A DNA stretch of 5,474 nt from Proteobacteria bacterium HN_bin10. GTDB taxonomy: Bacteria; Pseudomonadota; Alphaproteobacteria; Caulobacterales; Aquidulcibacteraceae. The stretch covers positions 1 to 5,474 of the forward strand of contig LWDN01000063.1 in NCBI GenBank assembly GCA_002083515.1, written 5' to 3'. Each line of letters starts with the position of its first letter. Position 1 is the first letter of the stretch. Under the pieces are notes generated by a model, which saw only the letters and a list, made by a program, of their open reading frames with translations, was not told the DNA's origin and ran no database searches. Positions 1 to 5,121 of the stretch are shown here, in pieces. The position numbers were made by a program, and so were the translations under genes.

Positions 1-34
1 CGATCGCTGGTTGTTCGTTATTGAATGGTTTCAT
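1..34 (-). CDS. N-terminus of an unidentified gene, cut by window edge
   Basis: Only the first 11 codons are present (MKPFNNEQPAI), so the product cannot be identified. The start is supported by a consensus-like ribosome binding site, GGAGGG (minus strand of 41-46), six bases before the ATG at 34. A second ATG at 39 is followed at once by a stop (ATG ACA TGA), so it is not the start of a protein; it could be a two-codon upstream ORF whose stop overlaps the real ATG. A 7-bp hairpin sits just upstream in the leader. The gene reads away from everything else in the window and its relation to the other genes is unknown. Confidence 0.5.
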   Translation of the reverse strand, partial: MKPFNNEQPAI

Positions 35-53
35 GTCATTCCCTCCGAGTTAT

Positions 54-73
54 CCCAGGCGGAATTGCCTGGG
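54..73 (-). promoter_or_regulatory. Leader hairpin upstream of the partial gene at 34
   Basis: CCCAGGC at 54-60 is the exact reverse complement of GCCTGGG at 67-73, with a six-base loop (61-66). In the minus-strand transcript this 7-bp GC-rich stem ends seven bases before the GGAGGG ribosome binding site. There is no U-run after it, so it is not a standard intrinsic terminator. A role in translation control or mRNA stability is inference. Confidence 0.4.
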
Positions 74-292
74 TGGAGGGTCTCCAGCACACCGAAAGCG
101 CAGGAGTCAGGGCCGTGTGACACACGCTTGCGAGCACGAGGCGCAGCCGCGAGCGCAGGCCTTGACGTCGAGACCGGTGTGGTAGCCTCACGACACACAG
201 GCAAGCACGCCCCCTCCCCTCCTGTCTGTCAGCGGTTTTTCTTCCCCACCTAGGCGAGTGACGAGACCGGATTGAGGAGGCGTCTTCGCACG

Positions 293-368
293 GTCCATCT
301 GCGCGGCGCGGATGGACGGTGCCAATCGAATAGGGGTGCGGCACGGCGCGTGCGCGGTGCCGTCCATC
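293..368. repeat. Three-arm inverted repeat with two alternative stems
   Basis: GTCCATC occurs at 293-299, its exact complement GATGGAC at 311-317, and the first form again inside CCGTCCATC at 360-368. The middle arm can pair with the left arm (7 bp, 11-base loop) or, as GATGGACGG at 311-319, with the right arm (9 bp, 40-base loop). The 40-base loop itself contains the small dyad GCACG-GCG-CGTGC. Mutually exclusive stems sharing one arm are typical of attenuator-type leaders, but no gene with a clear start lies just downstream on either strand, so this may simply be a mosaic intergenic repeat. Confidence 0.4.
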
Positions 369-749
369 GGTCTGTGGGATTGGGGTCATGTGCAGGGCGT
401 GAGTCCCGCCGTCTGACGGGATGAGCGAAGCGAACCAGGAGCAGCGCGGTCGCCGCAGGCGAGACGCCACAACGAACGTAAAGGACTGCGGCTGAAGGGT
501 TCCTCGACGCTGATGCCCTGCAGCGTGGTGTGGGGCATGAACGACCACCACGGATTATGTTGGGTGTTGATTGTCGTCATCCGTACCCACCGTCCGCTAG
601 CGGCCAAGTGCGGAAGTTCGATACCGAGATCGCACCGTCATAAAGCGGTCCTCAGCCCTGTCGCATTAACGACCCCGGCTCACTTGCAACCGAGGGGATG
701 CAAGCCGACCCGCCCCCGGGGCAGCTGCCGAGAGATCGCGCCAGGGCCG

Positions 750-1493
750 TCATGTGGCTGCCTCGTTGCAGACTGTCCTAAAGGGTAGAGCCATAACGTA
801 CGGGACATCTTCGCCCCGACTGCCGTGGAGAAACAGGACGCCCTTGTCGAGTGGCTCTGCTCCGCTGGCGCTCATTGAGGTCCGGATCTTGGGGATCGCC
901 TCGGATATTACACTCGGCAGGTTCCCGAGATCCTCGTGCGTAACCACAAGCTGCAGCGTCCGCTCGTGGTCAAGTTGCTCAAGGGCAATCACTGCGCCGT
1001 GTGTGTTAGGACCAAAGACAACCGGGGCCTGTCCAAGAACAATGCACACGGAGACGACGACCATGAGGATGGGACTTTCCTCGGGCTCTACGAAGAGTAC
1101 TGACCTTGGCCATGACTGACGGTCATTCGCACTCAAGTAGAGGCTGCCTCGAGGGACCGCGATCTGGAAACCGATCTCAATACGCTTCTCCGGAGTGAAG
1201 GTCGGTCTCCACTTCTTCCATGTGCGATCCTCACCCGGCGTGACGAGGTGGGCGTTGGCGATCTGCGCCTCTTTGGTAAGGCCGAACCGCCAGTTCCCTG
1301 ACGCGTGGAGGCTTGCCTTTAACTGTTGGAAATTGTCGCGGCACGCCACATACACGTCGAGGCCGCGCTTCCAGACCTTCCAAGAGTTGCTGCTCGCGCC
1401 ATGGGGCGTACCTACTGCGACGCGAAACGGTTGCTTACGCAGCGGGAGCGCTGTACTCGGTGGATCAACCCACACCTGCACAGGCCGTGTCAC
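750..1493 (-). CDS. Hypothetical protein, 247 residues
   Basis: A soluble protein with no signal peptide and no catalytic motif I can name. The N-terminal half has a pattern I associate with a poorly described group of hypothetical proteins: a serine/tryptophan stretch (SNSWKVWKRG), then DVYVACRDNFQQLKASLHAS, then GNWRFGL, followed by a charged WKKWRPTF segment. The C-terminal half has a hydrophobic strand (ILMVVVSVCIVLG) in the middle of the chain, more likely a buried beta strand than a membrane helix. The start is GTG at 1493, chosen because GGGAGAGG lies five bases upstream; there is no in-frame ATG nearby, although the frame stays open upstream through the hairpin cluster. The long, uninterrupted frame and natural-looking amino acid composition support a real gene. 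It follows the zinc-ribbon gene on the same strand after 180 bases of hairpin-rich DNA, so it probably has its own transcription unit. Function unknown. Confidence 0.75.
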   Translation of the reverse strand: MTRPVQVWVDPPSTALPLRKQPFRVAVGTPHGASSNSWKVWKRGLDVYVACRDNFQQLKASLHASGNWRFGLTKEAQIANAHLVTPGEDRTWKKWRPTFTPEKRIEIGFQIAVPRGSLYLSANDRQSWPRSVLFVEPEESPILMVVVSVCIVLGQAPVVFGPNTHGAVIALEQLDHERTLQLVVTHEDLGNLPSVISEAIPKIRTSMSASGAEPLDKGVLFLHGSRGEDVPYVMALPFRTVCNEAAT

Positions 1494-1555
1494 GACAGCC
1501 TCTCCCTCTCGGTCACTCTGGCGTCGACAGCGTTGGTCAAACTGGAAGCCTAACG

Positions 1556-1645
1556 GCCCGGCGGATGACCATCCCGCCGGGCAAGTGAGACGATGCGAAG
1601 CATCGTCCGAACGCCGTAGTTCATTCGGCGCCGCGTCTTCGCGGC
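1556..1645. repeat. Cluster of three strong hairpins between two genes
   Basis: Three perfect stems stand side by side. Stem 1: 1556-1564 with 1574-1582 (9 bp, GCCCGGCGG / CCGCCGGGC, nine-base loop that can close further with a bulge). Stem 2: GACGATGC at 1589-1596 with GCATCGTC at 1600-1607, loop GAA. Stem 3: GCCGCG at 1630-1635 with CGCGGC at 1640-1645, loop TCTT. Between stems 2 and 3 a weaker dyad (CGCCG 1612-1616 / CGGCG 1626-1630) is also possible. None is followed by a T-run on either strand. The cluster lies between the stop of the zinc-ribbon gene (1674) and the start of the 247-residue gene (1493). Likely a REP/BIME-like intergenic element, or a transcription-end and mRNA-stability structure. 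Confidence 0.65.
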
Positions 1646-1673
1646 AATCAGCTGGAACGGATTGTTGGCGAAA

Positions 1674-2024
1674 TCACCCGCCGCGTTCAATTTCTCTCAC
1701 CTTTGTGATCGCAAGCGGACCTATCCAATAGGCGACAGCGCCCAGCATCAAGCCAGCGATGACTCCAACCCACCCAACGAGCACCAATCCTAGGAATGGT
1801 GCGCCAGCGGTGATGGCGATCACAGTGACGAGGGCCAACGGTTTTCGTTCGTAGAATTCTCTTCTTTTCTCCCAAGTCACGTGCCCCGCAAAGTCGATTT
1901 CTCCTGCCACGCTAACCGAAATTCTGCGCCCCTTCTTCCCGCACTCCGGGCACGGCGATGTGTTGCCATCCGGAAGCACTGCGCAGCAATGAGCGCACTC
2001 TACCTTGTTCCTTGTCTCGGGCAT
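1674..2024 (-). CDS. Small zinc-ribbon membrane protein, 116 residues
   Basis: The N-terminus has a four-cysteine zinc ribbon, C10-x2-C13 and C25-x2-C28 (ECAHC ... CPECG). A basic/polar linker follows (about 30-61), then two hydrophobic helices at about 63-83 and 85-106 separated by a glycine/tryptophan turn, and a short charged tail. There is no signal peptide, so the ribbon probably sits in the cytoplasm with the helices forming a membrane hairpin. Zinc-ribbon plus helices is a common plan for small bacterial membrane proteins of unknown role. I chose ATG 2024 because GGTG lies six bases upstream; an in-frame TTG at 2036 would add four residues but has no ribosome binding site. It lies 281-294 bases downstream of the nucleotidyltransferase operon on the same strand, but the dyads in the gap suggest separate expression. 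Function unknown. Confidence 0.75.
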   Translation of the reverse strand: MPETRNKVECAHCCAVLPDGNTSPCPECGKKGRRISVSVAGEIDFAGHVTWEKRREFYERKPLALVTVIAITAGAPFLGLVLVGWVGVIAGLMLGAVAYWIGPLAITKVREIERGG

Positions 2025-2049
2025 TCTTACACCCAACTATGTTTAGCCC

Positions 2050-2070
2050 GATCCGCATAAGAATCGGATC
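2050..2070. promoter_or_regulatory. Dyad upstream of the zinc-ribbon gene
   Basis: GATCCG at 2050-2055 is the exact reverse complement of CGGATC at 2065-2070, with a nine-base spacer. On the minus strand it lies about 25-45 bases before the ATG at 2024, directly downstream of an AT-rich TAAAAT (minus strand of 2075-2080) that could be a -10 element. I find no good -35 box at the proper distance. The position would suit a repressor operator or a leader hairpin; both are inference. Confidence 0.3.
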
Positions 2071-2279
2071 TGCTATTTTATGTCTGCGTAACACACCTTC
2101 ACTGATCGTGAACAATATCCCACAATCGACGGTGGTGCAAATGGTTGCTTTTCAATTCGGTGATCGACCGCTTTGGAAGGGGCGCTGAGCACACAAAGGG
2201 CATAGTTGCGATGCATTTCGTTTGGAACGTAGCCCTGGGGGGAGAGAGTTCCGGTTCTTGGAGGAGAAGGCTAACACCC

Positions 2280-2300
2280 GGTGCATCGGCCGTGTGCACC
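2280..2300. repeat. Hairpin just after the operon's last stop codon
   Basis: GGTGCA at 2280-2285 pairs with TGCACC at 2295-2300 over a nine-base loop. On the minus strand it begins about 18 bases after the stop codon at 2318, where an operon-end structure would be expected. It lacks a following U-run, so it is a weak terminator candidate at best. The remaining 280-base gap (2037-2317) shows no convincing coding frame. Confidence 0.3.
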
Positions 2301-2317
2301 AGACGCGAACAGTGGCT

Positions 2318-2680
2318 TCATCGGTTTGCTAGACTTTGCTTGAGTAGTTCCTCAAGAAGGTCAAGCTCCTCAATCAACTGATGCCATCCCCGCTCCCATC
2401 GATCAGCAAGCGGTTCGCTCGGCTGGGAGATATGCCGCGAGATGTCTACAATACGATCACATCGACGAGCAAGGTCAGATAGCTGCGCTGACACATCTGC
2501 GGGAAGTTGGATGGGACCAGGAAGATCAGGACGAGGCAGCCCCGCCTCCTCAGCTACAAGAACGGCGGTAGATAGCGCCAGTCTGCCGATGCGCGACCTT
2601 GCCACATACGATGGCGCGTGTCCGTCAGCTACCTCACGGATCGCCCGGATCTCGGCAAGACAACGATCAATTGCATTCAT
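2318..2680 (-). CDS. Third operon gene: helical protein of unknown function, 120 residues
   Basis: I do not recognise this family. The chain looks all-helical: helix-prone segments at about 2-18 and 26-47, a proline-rich break (PRPDLPGPIQLP, 50-60), a helix at about 61-84, and an acidic/leucine-rich C-terminal helix at about 92-117 (ELDLLEELLKQ) that could form a coiled coil. There is no signal peptide or membrane helix. R76-x6-H83 fits the spacing of the HEPN RNase motif (R-x4-6-H), but the residue after the arginine is isoleucine rather than a polar one, so a HEPN assignment is weak. The ATG at 2680 is supported by GAGGTG seven bases upstream (minus strand of 2688-2693). It overlaps the end of the nucleotidyltransferase gene by 14 bases, so the two are likely translationally coupled. 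A partner or regulator of the nucleotidyltransferase is a reasonable guess. Confidence 0.7.
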   Translation of the reverse strand: MNAIDRCLAEIRAIREVADGHAPSYVARSRIGRLALSTAVLVAEEAGLPRPDLPGPIQLPADVSAQLSDLARRCDRIVDISRHISQPSEPLADRWERGWHQLIEELDLLEELLKQSLANR

Positions 2681-3347
2681 TGATTCTCACCTCAAGCTCA
2701 CACAGAAGCGCCTCTGCACGGTCGCACCAGAGGCACGCCATATCGCGGCTGGGTTTCTCAGGCCGTCCAGAACGTCCGTCAGCATACATTCTATAGGCAT
2801 ACAGAATGGGAAAATCATTGGACCAGCTGGAGGCCAGTCCCCAGCGCCGAACGAGGCGTGTCACTGGCTCAAATCGAGAAAAACAAGGGCTATCGGATAA
2901 AGCGCAACCGAGAATGCACGCGTGCCGAAACAGCGTCGCGACCGTAGCCAGTTCGAACAGTAGATACGCATCCGAGCCGAGCGAGCCTCGCACATCATCG
3001 AGGACGTTCTGAAAGCCTTTTAGGTCACGACCAGCCAACGAGTACTTGGGAAGCGACGACAAGAGCTGACCTAGCCGACCTTGGACTGCGATGTCCTCCG
3101 AAACTGCACGGGCCTCGAGCTGAAGATGTCGCAGAAACAGCGATCCATACTCAGCCATCGCTTCAACTTCGCTCCAAGCATATCGAGCGACCGAGAGGCG
3201 CGAGGGAGAGCCGACAGCGGCCCCGATCGCGTCCAGACTCGGGGCGCGGTCAGAGATTACGAGCACGTCAACGTCGCTAAGCGAATCGGCATCGCCCCGC
3301 GCGTGTGATCCATACAGCCAGATCGCACAGTCGCTGCTAAGGGTCAT
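2667..3347 (-). CDS. Second operon gene: MNT/KNTase-type nucleotidyltransferase, 226 residues
   Basis: Residues 9-31 carry the nucleotidyltransferase (DNA polymerase beta-like) signature: a strand, then G13-S14, the loop HARGDADSLS and D25-x-D27. In this superfamily the GS and the two aspartates bind the nucleotide triphosphate and metal ions, so transfer of a nucleotide to a protein, RNA or small molecule is expected. The usual third acidic residue is not obvious: the next strand (about 50-58) has none. A GSLFLRHLQLE segment follows (68-78), seen in many small proteins of this type. The C-terminal half (about 90-226) is helical and may correspond to the HEPN/substrate-binding-like domain of relatives, but lacks a clear R-x4-6-H. 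The ATG at 3347 is chosen over an in-frame TTG at 3362 because it overlaps the upstream stop as ATGA and has GGAG nine bases upstream. It is flanked and coupled by the channel-like gene and the 120-residue gene. Family call firm; substrate unknown. Confidence 0.88.
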   Translation of the reverse strand: MTLSSDCAIWLYGSHARGDADSLSDVDVLVISDRAPSLDAIGAAVGSPSRLSVARYAWSEVEAMAEYGSLFLRHLQLEARAVSEDIAVQGRLGQLLSSLPKYSLAGRDLKGFQNVLDDVRGSLGSDAYLLFELATVATLFRHACILGCALSDSPCFSRFEPVTRLVRRWGLASSWSNDFPILYAYRMYADGRSGRPEKPSRDMACLWCDRAEALLCELEVRINECN

Positions 3348-4246
3348 CGGTGAAGGCTCCAACGAAAGACATAAGACGCGAATAAAGCGATGGCTACGAC
3401 GCCGAGGACCGATTCAATTCCGGCGACTGTACGGGCCACAACTCCGACGGCAGACACGTCAGACTCGATGCCTGCTGGAAGGATGTTCTGGAGACTGAAA
3501 TATATAGCATCCTGGAAGCGAACGTCTGGTCGCCGCGCATGCGCCAGGCCATCTCGCAATAGAAAGAACATCGCCGGAAAGATCAGCAACCCAAGCGACA
3601 GGAGATTTCGGACCAAGACCCAAGCACGTTCGCCATAGCCCCACAGCCAGCGATTGCACAGGCTGGCACTCAATTGCGCGACTGCTTGCATTCGAGCGAG
3701 TCCATCGAAGTGATCCTTATACCACTGTGAGTCCCCCCTGATTGCAGCGCGAAGATGACCCTCCCGCGCTCGTATCTCTGTCATGCGATACTGCCGTGAC
3801 TCGGACGAGAGGCCCAGACGGCTCGACTCAAGGGCGAGATTGCGAGCAAGTTCCTCGCGGAGATTCGGTTGTGAGGGAAGGCTGTGACGAAATTCCGAGA
3901 ATGGCAACTGGCAGCCGCGAAAGGAGGAATGTCTGAAATCACAGCTCTTAATGGCAACGTGACTAAAGTTGCAGTCAAAGAACCGACACCCTACGAAACG
4001 CGAACTGGCGAGCTCAGCTCGCCGGAAATAGCAGCCAATAAAGACGCAGTTCAGAAAGCCACTGTTACGCAGGTCAACTTCCTTGAAACTGATATTTGCG
4101 AAGGTGCAATGCGAGAACTCACCGTTCTCGATCCGCTGCCCATCAAGACGTGCGGCACCAAAAGCGAGGTCTGCTCCCTGGTAAGGAGCAGCGAGCTTGC
4201 CGCTTGGCCTACCGAGCAGGTACGCAGATGCGTCAGTTTCAGCCAT
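3344..4246 (-). CDS. First operon gene: pentapeptide-repeat protein with ion-channel-like C-terminus, 300 residues
   Basis: Residues 27-121 form an unbroken run of pentapeptide repeats: the central F/L/I falls every five residues from F29 to F119 (19 repeats), with units such as CTFAN, VDLRN and CDFRH. These build a right-handed quadrilateral beta helix, usually a protein-binding scaffold. A charged helical linker follows (about 125-200). The C-terminus is a membrane module: helix 1 at about 208-230, a pore-helix-like FQDAIYFSLQNILPAG (244-259), and helix 2 at about 267-293 (ARTVAGIESVLGVVAIALF). This matches the two-helix Ion_trans_2 potassium channel plan, but the TxGYGD filter is missing; P257-A258-G259 stands in its place. 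There is no signal peptide, so the repeats should be cytoplasmic. The ATG at 4246 has only a weak purine-rich site (GAAGAA). It is the first gene of the operon, overlapping the nucleotidyltransferase start by four bases. A gated or non-selective pore is inference. Confidence 0.88.
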   Translation of the reverse strand: MAETDASAYLLGRPSGKLAAPYQGADLAFGAARLDGQRIENGEFSHCTFANISFKEVDLRNSGFLNCVFIGCYFRRAELASSRFVGCRFFDCNFSHVAIKSCDFRHSSFRGCQLPFSEFRHSLPSQPNLREELARNLALESSRLGLSSESRQYRMTEIRAREGHLRAAIRGDSQWYKDHFDGLARMQAVAQLSASLCNRWLWGYGERAWVLVRNLLSLGLLIFPAMFFLLRDGLAHARRPDVRFQDAIYFSLQNILPAGIESDVSAVGVVARTVAGIESVLGVVAIALFASYVFRWSLHR

Positions 4247-4300
4247 GATTTCTTCGATACGATACTTTATACGCGGCGTTTAACTCAGTGCGGGGCCTAT

Positions 4301-4317
4301 CTGTGCAGTATGCACAG
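4301..4317. promoter_or_regulatory. 17-base perfect dyad in the operon leader
   Basis: CTGTGCA at 4301-4307 is the exact reverse complement of TGCACAG at 4311-4317, with a three-base centre. It lies between the predicted promoter (4344-4372) and the start codon at 4246, in the transcribed leader about 55-70 bases before the ATG. It could be an operator for a dimeric regulator or a tight 7-bp mRNA hairpin. Its placement downstream of the -10 box would suit a roadblock or autoregulatory site. Confidence 0.45.
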
Positions 4318-4343
4318 CAGACATATCGATCCAATCAAAGGCA

Positions 4344-4372
4344 AGTGTATTGCAACTCCGACACTTTTTCAA
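4344..4372 (-). promoter_or_regulatory. Sigma70-type promoter for the three-gene operon
   Basis: On the minus strand TTGAAA (4372-4367; five of six matches to TTGACA) is followed after exactly 17 bases by TACACT (4349-4344; four of six matches to TATAAT, keeping the key T, A and final T). The predicted transcript would start near 4337 and have a leader of about 90 bases before the ATG at 4246. It is the best-spaced promoter I see in the region upstream of the pentapeptide-repeat gene. Confidence 0.5.
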
Positions 4373-4480
4373 AACCTTTTACCGCTCTGCCTGCTGGGAT
4401 ATGGAGAGACTCACACAGTCGTTCCGCCTCCGCCAGGTATGCTGACTTAACCTCTTTGTTCTAGGGCCTGTGGTTGATGA

Positions 4481-4544
4481 GCAAGTTATTCCGAAGAGAT
4501 ATGTCTGTGTGCTCGAGCCGTGGATATTCGGAGACACAACTTGC
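4481..4544. repeat. 64-base imperfect inverted repeat with two nested stems
   Basis: The outer arms GCAAGTT (4481-4487) and AACTTGC (4538-4544) are exact complements. Inside them CCGAA (4491-4495) pairs with TTCGG (4527-4531), and near the centre lies the 8-base palindrome GCTCGAGC (4511-4518). The result is a long hairpin with an asymmetric internal loop (3 and 6 bases). The box arrangement recalls integron attC sites, but the outer boxes have inner GTT...AAC rather than the AAC...GTT required, so it is not one. It lies in the non-coding stretch between the operon promoter and the degraded coding remnant. Confidence 0.5.
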
Positions 4545-4566
4545 GTAACCAGCACCAGTATTGAAG

Positions 4567-4605
4567 GTGCAGAAAGTGTCCCAACTCAAATCCCGGCTTC
4601 TGCAC
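4567..4605. repeat. 8-bp inverted repeat around a stop codon
   Basis: GTGCAGAA (4567-4574) is the exact reverse complement of TTCTGCAC (4598-4605), spaced by 23 bases. On the minus strand it spans the end of the open frame of the coding remnant (stop at 4586). There is no T-run after it. It may be a transcription-end structure of the former gene or part of the same repeat-rich patch as 4481-4544. Confidence 0.35.
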
Positions 4606-5048
4606 TACTGTAAGGCGCAAGTGTTGCTATGAACGTTCTTTCTTTTACACCCCGTGGGATCCTGATGGCGCTGTCATTCGATCGGACCACCTGATAGCCG
4701 TCGGTCGTGTACGTCGGTTCAGGGTCGAGGACTGCCATCGGCCACCTTGAGACGTTCGCAGGCCCTTCAAACACTTTCCGCAAAGTGGACCGCCACGTGC
4801 TGCGAAGAGGACCGCTGGCTTACTCCGTTCCACGTCCGTGAGCTATGGTGTGGCCTCTTGTTCTTGGTGGCGATCCGTTCCCGGATCCCCTCGCCAGCCA
4901 GCTCGGCACACCTCGACAGCCAAGAGGACAGATCGAGCCCGCTCCGGTCCGGCTGGTCGTGATAAAAATGATGAACTGTCACTGTGGTACCATTCCCGTT
5001 GTTGAAGGGGAGGCCCGGCTCAATGGCATGCTGATGGTGCGTGATGTC
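4586..5048 (-). pseudogene. Possible degraded gene, frames broken
   Basis: Two successive minus-strand frames read like protein but do not join. The first is open from just after a TAA at 5051-5049 to a TGA at 4769-4767; its better part includes FNNGNGTTVTVHHFYHDQPD and a helical WLSRCAELAGEGIRERI stretch, with GC-rich third positions, but has no ATG and no ribosome binding site (first usable start GTG 4982). The second, in another frame and open after an in-frame TAA near 4816, reads VLDPEPTYTTDGYQVVRSND before a stop at 4586, again without a ribosome binding site. A single gene broken by one or two frameshifts would explain this. I recognise no family. It could also be chance open frame in GC-rich DNA. 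The rest of the 4247-5121 interval holds only the promoter and inverted repeats listed separately. Confidence 0.3.
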
Positions 5049-5109
5049 TTACTACCGCTTTCAAGGGCGCGGGGCATGCGCGTTCTTCGGTTCAACAACA
5101 CATGTTAAT

Positions 5110-5115
5110 GGAGGT
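5110..5115 (+). promoter_or_regulatory. Ribosome binding site of the cupin gene
   Basis: GGAGGT, a near-perfect Shine-Dalgarno sequence, lies six bases before the ATG at 5122 and fixes that start. I see no convincing -35/-10 pair upstream of it. Confidence 0.75.
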
Positions 5116-5121
5116 ACGACG

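Larger units (their letters stand above)
35..749. other. Long gap without a convincing gene
   Basis: Frames are open on both strands here, but mostly because the DNA is GC-rich; the translations are arginine-, proline- and serine-rich low-quality sequence without domains. The least implausible is a minus-strand frame from ATG 580 to a stop at 386 (64 residues, starting MTTINTQHNPWW), whose first 30 or so codons have GC-rich third positions; it has no clear ribosome binding site or recognisable family. The gap is rich in dyads: CGTGTG-A-CACACG at 114-126, the three-arm set at 293-368, GCACG-GCG-CGTGC at 341-353, CCGTC-T-GACGG at 409-419, CTTGCA/TGCAAG at 683-688 and 699-704, CCCCGGGG at 714-721 and GGCAGCTGCC at 720-729. 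No tRNA or rRNA is visible. Confidence 0.6.

Noticed and set aside
114..126. Perfect dyad CGTGTG-A-CACACG as a CRP/FNR-like operator
   Set aside because: The half-site spacing does not fit TGTGA-N6-TCACA, and no promoter was found beside it, so no regulator can be assigned.
36..551. Long minus-strand open frame of 171 codons
   Set aside because: Arginine-, histidine- and proline-rich translation without domain, ribosome binding site or plausible composition; it runs through several dyads and over the leader of the gene at 34.
1548..1670. Possible integron attC site (minus strand: CGCCAAC ... GTTAGGC)
   Set aside because: GTTAGGC fits the R' box and a GTTRRRY-type heptamer also lies upstream of the genes at 2024 and 4246, but no properly complementary RYYYAAC box and no paired L boxes exist at any of them. 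Stem 1 pairs with itself rather than across the site. An attC covariance search would settle it.
1195..1731. Plus-strand open frame of 178 codons
   Set aside because: Antisense shadow of the 247-residue gene, running on through the hairpin cluster; serine/arginine-rich with no ribosome binding site.
2099..2299. Minus-strand open frame of 66 codons after the operon
   Set aside because: No ribosome binding site, no domain and unnatural composition; treated as intergenic.
2678..2700. HEPN RNase toxin call for the 120-residue protein
   Set aside because: An R-x6-H spacing exists at residues 76-83 but the residue after the arginine is not polar and the surrounding helix pattern is not convincing; left as unknown function.
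3884..4450. Plus-strand open frame of 188 codons
   Set aside because: It lies antisense to the pentapeptide-repeat gene and its promoter; the regular five-residue repeat on the minus strand shows which strand is coding.
4845..5108. Plus-strand open frame of 87 codons just before the cupin gene
   Set aside because: No ribosome binding site and no recognisable family; the opposite strand reads more like protein across most of it, although neither is certain.
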